Part shown: one piece after another, positions 23,365-32,668 of the stretch
Layout: each line of letters starts with the position of its first letter
Position numbering within the stretch: the stretch's first letter is position 1
Assembly (NCBI GenBank): GCA_902790015.1
Contig: CADAQF010000017.1
Span: 1 to 45,671 of the forward strand
Source of the DNA: an uncultured Eubacteriales bacterium
Lineage (GTDB): Bacteria > Bacillota > Clostridia > Christensenellales > Aristaeellaceae
DNA: 45,671 bases
Reading direction: 5' to 3'
Program-made: the position numbers and the translations under genes
The notes under the pieces: generated by a model
The model's database searches: none
What the model saw: only the letters and a program-made list of their open reading frames with translations
Told to the model about the DNA's origin: nothing

Positions 23365-25401
23365 ATGACCGGTATCTGTTATTTTCTGGTTTATCTGGCG
23401 GCCGGGTGGTGGGCCGTCCGCTGCCTGCTGCCGGGCAAAGCGTTCAGCGTGCGGCTGTGGCTTTCGGCCGCGGCGGGCGTGATGCTGATGATGTGGCTGC
23501 CGGCGCTGACGGCGTTTTTCGCCTCCTTCAGCGTCCAAGGACATCTGCTTTCCCTCTTGCCGCTGGCGGCGCTGTGCGCGCTGGTCTGGGTGTTTAGGGA
23601 CCGCGCGCCGCTTAAAAAGCGGGACAGCGGAGACCGGGTGGCCGGGCGGTATCTTTTATGCCTGGCACTGCCGCTGACGGCGCTTTCCATGTACCTGATC
23701 TGGACGCATGACCTGCTGCCCGCGGAGGACGGCAGCCTTTACACCGGGCAGGCGACCTACGGCGACCTGAGCCTGCATCTGTCCATCATCACGTCGCTGC
23801 GCGGCGCGCGCTTTCCGGCGGACTACGCCATTTTCCCGGGAGAGCTGCTGTCCTATCCCTTCCTGACCGACAGCTTTACTTCAAGCTTCATGCTGTTCGG
23901 ACTTTCCCTGCGGGGCGCGCTGCTTATATCGTCGTTCGTGATGCTTGCGCTGGTGTTCAGCGGGTATGTGTTTTTCTGCCTCAGGGCCGCTGAAACCAAG
24001 GGCGGGGCGGCGCTTGCGTTTCTGCTGTTTTTCCTGAACGGCGGGCTGGGTTTCATATACCTGTTCGATATGCGGGGCGTAAGCCTGTCGTATTACAACG
24101 ACTACGGCGAAATGCAAAACCAGCTGCAGGCCATGACCGGCCTTTCGGCCCGGCTGCGCAACGTGCTGGAGGGCTGGTATCAGACCCCCGTCAACCACGC
24201 CGAGTTCGACACCTACAACCTGCGCTGGAGCAACGTCATAGCCGACATGCTGATCCCCCAGCGGACGACCATGGGCGGGTGGAGCATGCTGCTGCCCTGC
24301 CTGTACCTGCTGTACGACGGGGCGGATACACTGATCTGCGAACAGACCGTTCCTAAAATGACCCGGCAGACCGTGCTGCTGGGCGTCATGGCGGGGGGGC
24401 TTCCTCTGGTGCACACCCATTCCTTCCTGGCGCTGTTCTTCGTATCTCTGGGCTTTATGCTCTATTCGCTGGTAAAGTATCCCCGGGGAAGCCGCGTGAG
24501 AAGGCTTATCAGCTGGGCGCTGTACGCCGGGATCGTCTGCGTGCTGGCTCTCCCCCAGCTGCTTTTCTGGACGTTCAGGCAGGCCTTCGGGGCGGGTGAG
24601 TCCACCGGGTCGTTTCTTTCGTTCACGTTCAACTGGGTCAACAACGACGGCCGGGGCGGGCTCAAGGATGGGTACTTCTGGTTCTACCTGAAAAACGTGG
24701 GGCTTCCGTTCCTGCTGCTGCTGCTTTCGCTGCTTGAAAAAAAGCCGGGCAGAAGGTTCCTGGCCAGCGGGGCGTTCACGATTTTCCTGTTCGCCGAGTT
24801 CATCCGCTTCCAGCCCAACATTTACGACAACAACAAGCTTTTCTACGTCTGGTACATGCTGATGGCCGTGCCGGCGGCGGATTATGCCGTTTCCTTGTGG
24901 GAAAGACTCAAGGGCCTGCGCTCCCGCGTGCCGGCCGCGGTGCTTGCGGTGTTCGTGTTTTTCTGTTCCGGCACGCTGTCCATCGCACGGGAATGCGTCA
25001 GCCGCTATCAGCTCTACGGGCCGGACGAAACGGAGGCCGCCGCCTTCATCGAGGACAATACCGACGGCCATGCCGTGTTCCTGACCTGGACGGAGCATTT
25101 GAACCCCGTATCCTCCCTGGCCGGGCGGACCATCGTGTGCGGGCCGGACCTGTGGCTTTATTATCACGGCTTTGATACCAGCGCCCGGCACCGGGACATC
25201 GCCGCCTTCTATAAAGACCCCGCGGGCAGAAAGGACGTGCTTGAACGCTACGGCGTCGAATATATTTTTGTAGGCCCCTATGAAAGGGCCGAGCTTGACG
25301 TGGACCAGGAAGCGCTCGAAGCGCTGTATGAGCCTGTTTTCACCAGCCGGAACGGGTCGATCACGATCTATTCCGCGGACTTAGGACCGAAAGGAAGCTG
25401 A
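23365..25401 (+). CDS. Polytopic membrane protein, GT-C glycosyltransferase-like
   Basis: A 678-residue integral membrane protein with at least ten hydrophobic segments. Near residue 130 a loop reads TYGDLSLHLSIITSLRGARFP, with Asp and His as in the first extracytoplasmic acidic loop of GT-C enzymes, and is followed by FPGELLSYPFLTD. The C-terminal soluble end (ERYGVEYIFVGPYERAEL...) resembles the tails of lipid-linked-sugar transferases. It probably transfers sugar from a lipid carrier to an envelope polymer (inference). The start follows AAAGGAG; the longer in-frame start 81 bases upstream lacks a ribosome site. Confidence 0.7.
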   Translation: MTGICYFLVYLAAGWWAVRCLLPGKAFSVRLWLSAAAGVMLMMWLPALTAFFASFSVQGHLLSLLPLAALCALVWVFRDRAPLKKRDSGDRVAGRYLLCLALPLTALSMYLIWTHDLLPAEDGSLYTGQATYGDLSLHLSIITSLRGARFPADYAIFPGELLSYPFLTDSFTSSFMLFGLSLRGALLISSFVMLALVFSGYVFFCLRAAETKGGAALAFLLFFLNGGLGFIYLFDMRGVSLSYYNDYGEMQNQLQAMTGLSARLRNVLEGWYQTPVNHAEFDTYNLRWSNVIADMLIPQRTTMGGWSMLLPCLYLLYDGADTLICEQTVPKMTRQTVLLGVMAGGLPLVHTHSFLALFFVSLGFMLYSLVKYPRGSRVRRLISWALYAGIVCVLALPQLLFWTFRQAFGAGESTGSFLSFTFNWVNNDGRGGLKDGYFWFYLKNVGLPFLLLLLSLLEKKPGRRFLASGAFTIFLFAEFIRFQPNIYDNNKLFYVWYMLMAVPAADYAVSLWERLKGLRSRVPAAVLAVFVFFCSGTLSIARECVSRYQLYGPDETEAAAFIEDNTDGHAVFLTWTEHLNPVSSLAGRTIVCGPDLWLYYHGFDTSARHRDIAAFYKDPAGRKDVLERYGVEYIFVGPYERAELDVDQEALEALYEPVFTSRNGSITIYSADLGPKGS

Positions 25402-25407
25402 ACCCTG

Positions 25408-26901
25408 ATGAACAAGCGCGCTGAGCTGGCCCTGTGGGCCGTGCTGCTGGCGGCGGTACTGCCGCTGACAGCTTTCGCCTCCTCCGCCCCGACGGAGTAT
25501 TACGACGGCAATTACGACCGGGAGGTGACCTTCAGCCTGCCCTCCGCCTACGACGGGGAGATCACCGAGGTCACCGAAAAGATCCGCTTTTCCACGGCCT
25601 TTTCCCCGGAGGAAACGGTGCTTAGGCACCTGCTGGAATACCCGGCGGACAGCGAGCACCGGTCCCTGCCCGGAGACGGCGTCGTGCAATTGTCCGAGGA
25701 CGTGAGCTTCATCCGCTCCTGCGGGACGGCCACCGTCAACTTCAACAGCGCCTACGCCGACCTGGACGCGGCCGGCCGCTACCTGCTGGCCCAGTGCGTG
25801 ACCAACACCCTGTGCGCGCTGGGAAGGGTATCCTCCGTGGTGATCCTGTGCGAGGGCAGGGCCGTCAGCCTGAGCGACCAGGAGGAGATCCCGGCGGGAG
25901 CCTACCGGCAGAGCAGCAGCGACGACCTGCCGCTGGTACAGGCCCAGCTGATGGCGCGGCGCAGCGAGGAGACCGCCCTGCGCTACAGCGCGGACACGGC
26001 GATTTTTTATCCCGCCCAGGCGGGACGGGGCATATTGTGCGAGACCCGGTCCGTCTCCTTTCCGGAGCCCGGCGCGGAGGCGGCCGTGCAGACGCTGCTG
26101 GAAGCGATGAGCGCCCCGCCCGCGCGGCTCAGGGACATTCCCGAGATGCCGGGACTTACGGAATACCTGACCGATACGCCCGCGCTGCAGCCGCTGGACG
26201 ATGACACGCAGGCCGTGGTGCTCCGCTTTTCCGAGGAGCTCAACCGGCAGATGAGCGCCCACGGGATACTGCGCTCGGTGCTGCTGGGGGCTATCACCTC
26301 CACGCTCACCTCATTCCTGCCGGATACGTCCGCCGTCATCTGCTATATCGGGGACGAGCGGATCGGGAGCCTGGTGCCGGTAGGGCTGTACAACGGGGCC
26401 AACGAGAGCAAGGTATTCGAAAACGGGCTGATGCGCTGGGGAGATTTCACCCACTTCCAGTTAGACGAATGCCTCTTGTATTTCCTGAACGACCAGGATA
26501 AAATGACCGAGTCTGTAAGGGCTTTGCCGGCATCGTGGGCGGATTCCCCGGAATATCTGCTTCAGGCCCTGCTGGAAGGCCCGTCGTATTACGACTCCGT
26601 GAGCGACCTGCACGCGGCGGCGCCGGCGGAAGCCGCCATGAACCAGATACTGGGCATCGGGACCAGGCAGAACACCTGCATGGTCAACCTGAGCGGGGAG
26701 TTCCTGGCAAACTGCGTGGATTTTACGCCCGCGCAGGAGCGGAACCTGGTCTATACCCTGGTGAACACCCTGACCAACCTGCCCTGGTGCAGGCGGGTGG
26801 AGCTTTACATAGACGGCGAGCAGCCCGACGTGCTGATAAATGAAATCGCCCTGCCGGGCGGCTTCATGCGAAACGCCGATTATATCGCAGCCGGCGGCTG
26901 A
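25408..26901 (+). CDS. Exported GerMN-domain protein
   Basis: A 497-residue protein with an N-terminal signal or anchor (LALWAVLLAAVLPLTAFASS). Two GerMN-type modules are seen: GTATVNFNSAYADLDAAGRYLLAQCVTNTLCALGRVSSVVILCEG (about 110-155) and NTCMVNLSGEFLANC...NLVYTLVNTLTNLPWCRRVELYIDG (about 425-475), with possible degenerate repeats between. GerMN domains occur in spore germination protein GerM and in lipoproteins such as LpqB. A role in sporulation or envelope assembly is possible. It starts 6 bases after the membrane-protein gene. Confidence 0.75.
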   Translation: MNKRAELALWAVLLAAVLPLTAFASSAPTEYYDGNYDREVTFSLPSAYDGEITEVTEKIRFSTAFSPEETVLRHLLEYPADSEHRSLPGDGVVQLSEDVSFIRSCGTATVNFNSAYADLDAAGRYLLAQCVTNTLCALGRVSSVVILCEGRAVSLSDQEEIPAGAYRQSSSDDLPLVQAQLMARRSEETALRYSADTAIFYPAQAGRGILCETRSVSFPEPGAEAAVQTLLEAMSAPPARLRDIPEMPGLTEYLTDTPALQPLDDDTQAVVLRFSEELNRQMSAHGILRSVLLGAITSTLTSFLPDTSAVICYIGDERIGSLVPVGLYNGANESKVFENGLMRWGDFTHFQLDECLLYFLNDQDKMTESVRALPASWADSPEYLLQALLEGPSYYDSVSDLHAAAPAEAAMNQILGIGTRQNTCMVNLSGEFLANCVDFTPAQERNLVYTLVNTLTNLPWCRRVELYIDGEQPDVLINEIALPGGFMRNADYIAAGG

Positions 26902-26907
26902 AGCCGG

Positions 26908-27786
26908 TCATTCCTGCAGGGTGAGTATCTGGCGGTACTGCCTGGTTTTGCCCGCGGGCAACTGCTCGATGCCGTCCTTGCGGGAGAGGAGGATATCGCT
27001 GTCGGCCCGGTCGGGCAGGGTGGTCCAGGGCTCGATGGAAATGAAGGAGGCGCGCGGCCTGCGCCAGACGCGCAGATAGCGGAAGCCCTCCGTATCCATG
27101 CGGACGCGGCGGCCCGTTTTGACGCTGAGCAGCGTGACCGCTCCTGTTCTGATTCCCCCCAGGATCAGGCATCCGCCCGGCAAAGTATTTCCCGAAAGGG
27201 AGAGCTGCTGTATCCCCCGGCCTGTATCGATCGGATCCGGGTCCAGATAGCCGCCCTCCATGCGGTAGGCCTCCGGGGTTTCCGGCTGGTCAAAAAGGAG
27301 GCGCTGGAATTCCACCCCCTCCGGGCAGGTAAAGGCCAGCTGTCGCCCCAGGCCATAGTAGAGCGGCGCGTAGCCCGGGTTCACCACATCGTACTCCAGC
27401 GTCAGCTGCTTTCCGCGCAGGATGACGGCCGCCAGCAGCTCCGCCTCAAAGGGATAGCCCGGCTGCGGAAACGCGAGCTTCAGGATGAGCCGGGAGGCTG
27501 TCTGATCTTCAACGGAAAAGGGCAGGCCCATAGCGACCCCGCCAGAAGGCAGCATGTGCCTGCGGCCGCCTGATAAATAGCTGCCCTCCCGCATCACGCC
27601 CGGAAAGGGAAAAAGCAGCGGGGAAACATGGCCCCACACCGAAGGCAGCCCCTCCCATAAAAGCTCCGTGCCGTCCGCGCGGGTCCAGGTGAGGAGTTCC
27701 GCCCCGCGCAGGCTCACGCCCACGGTCATCACGTCGTTTTTAAGATACAGGTCCGGCGTTCTCTTTTCCGTCATCTCGTCCGTCAT
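26908..27786 (-). CDS. Aldose 1-epimerase family protein (LacX-like)
   Basis: A 292-residue galactose-mutarotase-fold protein. The pattern LLWEGLPSVWGHVSPLLFPFPG and HMLPSGGVAMGLPF in the first third, GLGRQLAFTCP in the middle, and LRVWRRPRASFISIEPWTTLPD near residue 250 place it in the LacX-like aldose 1-epimerase group. Note that the usual conserved His of the HG motif appears as SGG, so catalytic competence is uncertain. It converges on the GerMN gene (6 bases) and is divergent from apbE. The start follows AAGGATGG at about 12 bases. Confidence 0.82.
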   Translation of the reverse strand: MTDEMTEKRTPDLYLKNDVMTVGVSLRGAELLTWTRADGTELLWEGLPSVWGHVSPLLFPFPGVMREGSYLSGGRRHMLPSGGVAMGLPFSVEDQTASRLILKLAFPQPGYPFEAELLAAVILRGKQLTLEYDVVNPGYAPLYYGLGRQLAFTCPEGVEFQRLLFDQPETPEAYRMEGGYLDPDPIDTGRGIQQLSLSGNTLPGGCLILGGIRTGAVTLLSVKTGRRVRMDTEGFRYLRVWRRPRASFISIEPWTTLPDRADSDILLSRKDGIEQLPAGKTRQYRQILTLQE

Positions 27787-27831
27787 TTTTCGTTTTGTCC
27801 ATCCTTTTTAAGGGCCGATCCCTTCCGGGGC

Positions 27832-27860
27832 TTGCAAAAAGGAAGGGAATTTGTCATAAT
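27832..27860 (+). promoter_or_regulatory. Promoter for apbE
   Basis: TTGCAA (27832-27837), 17-base spacer, CATAAT (27855-27860). It lies 37 bases before the TTG start codon. Confidence 0.6.
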
Positions 27861-27896
27861 AATACTATCTTTTTCACGTCCGGGGAGGAAGCTGCT

Positions 27897-29000
27897 TTGA
27901 GACAAAAAGTGAAGCCCATGCGGGCGCTGTGCGCAATGATCTGCCTGATAATCATGCTGGCCGTCATGCCGGGCGCTTCAGCGGAGAAATACAAGAAATT
28001 CCAGGCCTATATCTACGACAGCACGGATAACCAGGTCGGCCTGATCTTCGATACCGTCATCACACTGACGGGCTACGCGCCTGACGAGGAGACCTTCAAC
28101 GCCTCCCTGCTTCTCGCCCGGGAGAAGCTGGTCTATTACCACAGGCTTTTTGACCAGTACAACGAATATCCCGGTATGAACAATCTCTGCACGGTCAACC
28201 GCCTGGCCGCCTGGGAACCGGTCAGGGTGGAACGTGAGCTTTTTGACCTTCTTTCATGGTGCAAAAAGCAGCAGGAGACTTACGGAAGCCGGTATATAAA
28301 CATCGCGCTGGGCAGCGTGCTGCGGCTGTGGCATGAAGCGCGTGAAAACGGCATCAACGACCCGGAGCATGCCCGGCTGCCCGACATGGAAGCCCTCCTT
28401 GAGGCTTCAGCCCATACGGACATCGAAAGCCTTGTGCTGGACGAAGAAAGCCTGACCGTGTCCTTTACAGACCCGAGGCTTTCGCTTGATCTTGGCGCCG
28501 TGGCCAAGGGCTACGCCGCCGAGCTCACCCGCCGGGCGCTCAAAGAGGGCAAAATGCCTTCCTTCATCCTGAACGCGGGCGGCAACGTGTGCCTGGGACA
28601 AAAACCCCTGGACGGCAGGAGCAAATGGGGCGTGGGCCTGCAGAACCCGGACGACCTGACCGGCTATGTGGACGTCCTCTACCTGACCGACATGAACGTC
28701 GTGACCTCGGGCGACTATCAGCGCTATTACACGGTGGACGGGAAGCGCTATTCCCACCTTATCTCCCCGCAGACCCTGATGCCTGCGGACGATTTCCGCA
28801 GCGTTACGGTGGTGGCGAACGACGCGGGGTTCTGCGATTTTCTGTCCACCTATCTGTTCATCGCGCCGTATGAAACGGGCCGTGCGCTGATCGACAGCCT
28901 TCCGGGGGTGGAGGCCTACTGGATACTCAAAGACGGCACGGTGCATATGACCGACGGCATGAGAGCCTTTGCCAGAAGCGCGGGGGCAGACAGCAAATAA
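27897..29000 (+). CDS. apbE: FAD:protein FMN transferase ApbE
   Basis: Attaches FMN to threonine residues of exported flavoproteins such as Rnf/Nqr subunits. About 367 residues with an N-terminal signal (RALCAMICLIIMLAVMPGASA). Motifs: FDTVITLTGYAP near residue 55, LSLDLGAVAKGYAAELTRRAL near residue 200, ILNAGGNVCLG near residue 223, and VTSGDYQRYYTVDGKRYSHLISPQTL near residue 270. The start is TTG after GGGGAGG; ATG at 27918 is an alternative, and an upstream in-frame ATG at 27795 has no ribosome site. No target flavoprotein is in view. Confidence 0.92.
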   Translation: MRQKVKPMRALCAMICLIIMLAVMPGASAEKYKKFQAYIYDSTDNQVGLIFDTVITLTGYAPDEETFNASLLLAREKLVYYHRLFDQYNEYPGMNNLCTVNRLAAWEPVRVERELFDLLSWCKKQQETYGSRYINIALGSVLRLWHEARENGINDPEHARLPDMEALLEASAHTDIESLVLDEESLTVSFTDPRLSLDLGAVAKGYAAELTRRALKEGKMPSFILNAGGNVCLGQKPLDGRSKWGVGLQNPDDLTGYVDVLYLTDMNVVTSGDYQRYYTVDGKRYSHLISPQTLMPADDFRSVTVVANDAGFCDFLSTYLFIAPYETGRALIDSLPGVEAYWILKDGTVHMTDGMRAFARSAGADSK

Positions 29001-29025
29001 TACTGATGGTTTTACTGATGGTTTT

Positions 29026-29071
29026 TATCAAATGCGCGGCGCCGGGCCATCCCGGCGCCGCGCATTTGATA
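29026..29071. terminator. Bidirectional terminator
   Basis: A 21-base perfect stem (29026-29046 with 29051-29071, 4-base loop CCAT) with AT-rich outer ends, preceded by TTTTT. It lies between convergent apbE and the UPF0210 gene. Confidence 0.85.
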
Positions 29072-29090
29072 TGCCACTTCGGCGGTGCGT

Positions 29091-30437
29091 TCAGTTTTTC
29101 AGGCTGTTGAGCGGCGCGGGGATGCGGCCGCCGCGGGCGATGAACGCTTCGCAGGAGACCCGGCTGACCGGCATGACCGGGGCGTAGCCCAGCAGGCCGC
29201 CGAAGCTGACCGTATCGCCGGGCTTCTTGCCCGCCGCGGGGATCACGCGGACGGCGGTGGTCTTCTGGTTGATCATGCCGATGGCCGCTTCGTCGGCGAT
29301 GATGCCCGATATGGTGGCGGCGTCCGTGTCGCCGGGAATGGCGATCATATCAAGCCCCACCGAGCAGACGGCGGTCATGGCCTCCAGCTTTTCAAGCGAA
29401 AGCTTTCCCTGTTCGGCGGCCCTGATCATGCCGGCGTCCTCGCTGACGGGGATGAACGCGCCGCTCAGGCCGCCGACGTGGTTGGAGGCCATCACGCCGC
29501 CCTTTTTGACGGCGTCGTTGAGCAGGGCCAGAGCGGCGGTGGTGCCGGGGCCGCCTACGCTTTCCAGGCCCATTTCCTCCAGGATCTGAGCCACGGAATC
29601 TCCCCGGGCAGGGGTGGGCGCCAGGGACAGATCGACGATGCCGAAGGGGATCCCGAGCCTTTCAGAGGCTTCGCGGGCCACCAGCTGGCCCACGCGGGTG
29701 ATCTTGAAGGCCGTGCGCTTGATCGTTTCCGCCACGACGTCAAAGGGCTCTCCCCGCACCTGTTCCAGCGCCGCCTTGACCACGCCGGGGCCCGAAACGC
29801 CCACGTTGATGACGGCCTCGGGTTCGCCGGGACCGACAAAGGCGCCGGCCATGAAAGGATTGTCCTCCACGGCGTTGGCGAAAACCACCAGCTTGGCGCA
29901 GCCCAGGGAATCCCTGTCCGCGGTCAGCTCGGCGGTTTGCCTGATGATCTGCCCCATCTCGGCCACGGCGTTCATGTTGATGCCGGCGCGGGTGGAGCCG
30001 ATGTTCACGCTGGAGCAGAGCAGGTCCGTCTCGTTCATCACCTGCGGGATGGAGCGGATCAGCCTTTCGTCCGCACGGGTGGCGCCCTTTTGCATGAGGG
30101 CGGTATAGCCGCCCAGGAAATTGACGCCGACCGCCTTGGCCGCGCGGTCCAGCGCGAAGGCGATGGGCACGGGATCCTCCCGGGTGATCATGGAGACGGG
30201 GGTCACGGCCACCCGCTTGTTGACGATCGGGATGCCGAACTCTTTTTCGATCGATTCCCCCGTCCTGACCAGGTTTTCCGCGGTGGAAGCGACTCTGTCG
30301 TACACGTTCTGCGCCGTACGGGCGGCACTTTCCGCCGCGCAGTCCAAGAGGTTTATGCCCAGGGTGATCGTGCGTATGTCCAGGTGATCCTCCCGGATCA
30401 TCTGCATGGTCTGAATAATATCCTGTGTGTTGATCAT
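29091..30437 (-). CDS. PFL/UPF0210 family protein
   Basis: A 448-residue protein of the UPF0210 (DUF711) family, recognised from [66 protein letters not shown] and [22 protein letters not shown]...[19 protein letters not shown]. It is related in sequence to pyruvate-formate-lyase-type folds, but the function is unknown. The start is 6 bases after GAGGAG, which overlaps the end of the upstream ACT gene; the two are a conserved gene pair. Confidence 0.9.
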   Translation of the reverse strand: MINTQDIIQTMQMIREDHLDIRTITLGINLLDCAAESAARTAQNVYDRVASTAENLVRTGESIEKEFGIPIVNKRVAVTPVSMITREDPVPIAFALDRAAKAVGVNFLGGYTALMQKGATRADERLIRSIPQVMNETDLLCSSVNIGSTRAGINMNAVAEMGQIIRQTAELTADRDSLGCAKLVVFANAVEDNPFMAGAFVGPGEPEAVINVGVSGPGVVKAALEQVRGEPFDVVAETIKRTAFKITRVGQLVAREASERLGIPFGIVDLSLAPTPARGDSVAQILEEMGLESVGGPGTTAALALLNDAVKKGGVMASNHVGGLSGAFIPVSEDAGMIRAAEQGKLSLEKLEAMTAVCSVGLDMIAIPGDTDAATISGIIADEAAIGMINQKTTAVRVIPAAGKKPGDTVSFGGLLGYAPVMPVSRVSCEAFIARGGRIPAPLNSLKN

Positions 30438-30446
30438 ACGCGCTCC

Positions 30447-30719
30447 TCAGATGCGGTGCATGGCATCGAAAATGTCCATCCGCTGCACATGGATCTCCAT
30501 GCCCAGCGCGTCGCCGATGGGCTTGAGCTCCTCCGCAACGCCTGCGTAGTCCCGGTCGGCATTGGCCAGGTCCACCACCATCATCATGGTGAAGCAGCCG
30601 CTTAAAATGGTCTGGGAAATATCCAGGATGTTGATGTTCATTTCATACAGCCGGGTGGCCACGCGGGCGATGATGCCGGTGGTGTCAAGACCCGTAACGG
30701 AAATCAGGGCTTTTTTCAT
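30447..30719 (-). CDS. ACT-domain protein, UPF0237 family
   Basis: A 90-residue stand-alone ACT domain (KALISVTGLDTTGIIARVATRLYEMNINILDISQTILSGCFTMMMVVDL), the UPF0237 type. ACT domains bind small ligands, often amino acids, and regulate partners; this one probably regulates or assists the UPF0210 protein that follows after 9 bases. The start follows AAGGAG. Confidence 0.93.
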   Translation of the reverse strand: MKKALISVTGLDTTGIIARVATRLYEMNINILDISQTILSGCFTMMMVVDLANADRDYAGVAEELKPIGDALGMEIHVQRMDIFDAMHRI

Positions 30720-31083
30720 AGGGTGCGCTCCTTGTCATATCTGATTTACATTTAGGACGTGTGCGGATACGGGATGGGTTTTGTTGTGCCCGGATGAACT
30801 TCCTGCGGGATCGGCAATCGGCCGAAAAATCAAACGCAAAATTTTACGTTCGGATTTGCGTCCGTTCCCGGATAAAAACATAGCAGAAAAACCGGAAGAA
30901 TCCGAAAGATGCCCTGCGGGATCACCGGGCGAGATAATCCTCCGTGTATCGAAAGTGAATCCCTGCTTCAAAAGCGAGCGGTTCACTTTTCGAAAAAGCG
31001 AACCCCTGCCGGGCGACGGTTACTGACCCTTTGCAGATGAAGGCAAAATACCGGAAGCTCAGTTTTCAGGCTGTCCGGCAGAA
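30720..31083. other. Intergenic stretch without a supported gene
   Basis: Upstream of the ACT gene. It contains a hairpin TCGAAA-GTGAA (30949-30959) with TTCAC-TTTTCGA (30982-30993, one bulged T) and a weaker ACGCAAA/TTTGCGT pair (about 30834-30857). An 83-codon minus-strand ORF here has no ribosome site and no recognisable features. Nothing else seen. Confidence 0.5.
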
Positions 31084-31222
31084 CTGATCCGTGAATTTCA
31101 GCTGGGTATTTGAAATCAAACAGTCAGGCCAGAAAGAGCATCCGAAAGCGTACCCGGCGGTACGGTGAGGACGGCTGACACAGCAACGGCGCAGATGACG
31201 CCCGAAGCTGTACATGGATCAG
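31084..31222. repeat. Structured repeat element, copy 2 (possible ncRNA)
   Basis: Second copy of the element at 6997-7156. The shared core is CGAAAGCGTACCC...GGTACGGTGAGG followed by CTGAC.CAG, and to the right GGCGCA.A.GACGC and TGTACAT-GG. Outer stem is CTGATCCGTG (31084-31093) with CATGGATCAG (31213-31222), different in sequence from copy 1 but still paired. GTCAG/CTGAC closes the core as in copy 1. It ends 12 bases before the stop codon of the transglutaminase-like gene. Confidence 0.65.
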
Positions 31223-31234
31223 GGTAAATCAGTA

Positions 31235-32650
31235 TCAGTCCTTGTCAGCGCACGCGGGGCAGAATTTGAGCGCCTCCGCCCCGGAGACGGACAGCAGCTC
31301 GTGGCGGGTGCTGCGGCGATCGCGGGGATAGGGACCGTCTTCCCATTCCGCCTCGCCCAGCTGATTGTCATAGGGGTCGTGGCGCAGGTACCTGGGAGCC
31401 GGGGTGAACTCGAACTGGTATTCGGAATTGGCCGGCATCCGGAAGGGATCGAGGTTGCCGAAATAGAAGGCCCAGCGCTCCGGCTTGTTTTTGCGCACGG
31501 CGCTGCCGCCAAAGGAGCAGTCGCAGAAAAGCCAGCCGTAGGGGGCGACGTAGAACTGCGCCCAGTCATGGCAGCCGACGTCGCCCGGCTCCGTGTACAG
31601 GCCGGACTGCCAGCGCGCCGGGACCCCGGCGATGCGGCACAGGGTGATGAACAAAAGCGCCTGCACCCCGCAGTCCCCCTTGCCGCCGGCGGCGGCAAAC
31701 TCGGTGATCATGGGCATGGTCTTGTAGGCGCGCATGAAGGAATAGCGGATATGATGGGTGATGTAGTCGTAGATCAGGCGGGCCTTGAGCAGGGGGTTCT
31801 TTTCATCGCCCGTGATCTCCCTTGCCAGGTCCTTGAGAAAGGGCGTAAAGCGGATGTGCGGCAGGGCTTCCTCTGTATAAAAGGACGGCTGCCAGTCCGT
31901 GACGCGGGCGGGATCGGCCTCAACGTAAGAAGCATGGATCTCGTAACAGTATTCGACGGAAAACACATCCTCCCCCGCTCTGCCCTCCATACAGACCGTG
32001 CGCTGCGGGGCGTCCGGCTGGGAAAGCTGATACCGGGGGGCTGAGCAGGAAAGCACCTGCACGTTTTTTACCTGGGCGTATTCGTTGGGCAGCGGCAGCC
32101 ATACGCGGACCGGCCTGCCCTTTTTATCGTCCGGCGGGCAAAGGGTCATGGTGGAGCGCATACGGTAGCTGAGCGTGAGCGCGCCCTTTTGTTTGAGCTC
32201 CCGGATGGTTTCATCCAGCAGGTTCGGCCCTTCTTCGGGCGGCGGGAGGGTGCCTTTTCTGACGGCCCTTTCCGCCAGGTCGGGGCGGGTCTTCATCAGG
32301 TTGGACAAAAAGCAGTCCTGATAGCGGCGGACGCCGTTTATATAGATCCAGTCCACCTGGTTGGTCAGGATCAGGTCGTCCCATTCCTCCGCGGAGACGG
32401 GGCCTATCTTATCCGTGAGGAGCTTTATGGCCTCTTCCTCGCCGTAGGGGTATTCGCCCGGGATCTGCGCGCAGATTACCTGCTCCAGGCGCAGGCGGCG
32501 GCGCAGGGCCTCGGGCAGGGAGGGATCGGCGCATCTTTTTTCGATCAGCCGGTCCACCAGGGTGTAATCGCCGTAGCCCTTGGCCTTCAGGATGTTTTCC
32601 GGCAGGGGTACGGACAGGTATTGGAGGTCTTCAAACGAGCACGGCTTCAT
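31235..32650 (-). CDS. Transglutaminase-like protein
   Basis: A 471-residue protein with no signal peptide. The transglutaminase core has Cys327 in GGKGDCGVQALLFITLCRIAGVPARWQSG, His361 in GCHDWAQFYVAPYGW and Asp377 in CDCSFGG, i.e. a complete catalytic triad. A beta-rich segment (about 160-260) precedes it, and the N-terminal 150 residues are helical. Such cytoplasmic proteins may act as peptidases or cross-linking enzymes; substrate unknown. It is the last gene of the minus-strand operon, 18 bases after the MATE gene. Confidence 0.85.
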   Translation of the reverse strand: MKPCSFEDLQYLSVPLPENILKAKGYGDYTLVDRLIEKRCADPSLPEALRRRLRLEQVICAQIPGEYPYGEEEAIKLLTDKIGPVSAEEWDDLILTNQVDWIYINGVRRYQDCFLSNLMKTRPDLAERAVRKGTLPPPEEGPNLLDETIRELKQKGALTLSYRMRSTMTLCPPDDKKGRPVRVWLPLPNEYAQVKNVQVLSCSAPRYQLSQPDAPQRTVCMEGRAGEDVFSVEYCYEIHASYVEADPARVTDWQPSFYTEEALPHIRFTPFLKDLAREITGDEKNPLLKARLIYDYITHHIRYSFMRAYKTMPMITEFAAAGGKGDCGVQALLFITLCRIAGVPARWQSGLYTEPGDVGCHDWAQFYVAPYGWLFCDCSFGGSAVRKNKPERWAFYFGNLDPFRMPANSEYQFEFTPAPRYLRHDPYDNQLGEAEWEDGPYPRDRRSTRHELLSVSGAEALKFCPACADKD

Positions 32651-32668
32651 ACAAACGCATCTCCTTTT

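Noticed and set aside
29085..30605. A 506-codon plus-strand frame opposite the UPF0210 gene
   Set aside because: Antisense shadow of a conserved gene, with biased composition and no ribosome site.
30735..30986. An 83-codon minus-strand frame upstream of the ACT gene
   Set aside because: No ribosome site, no recognisable motif, and it lies across hairpins in an intergenic region.
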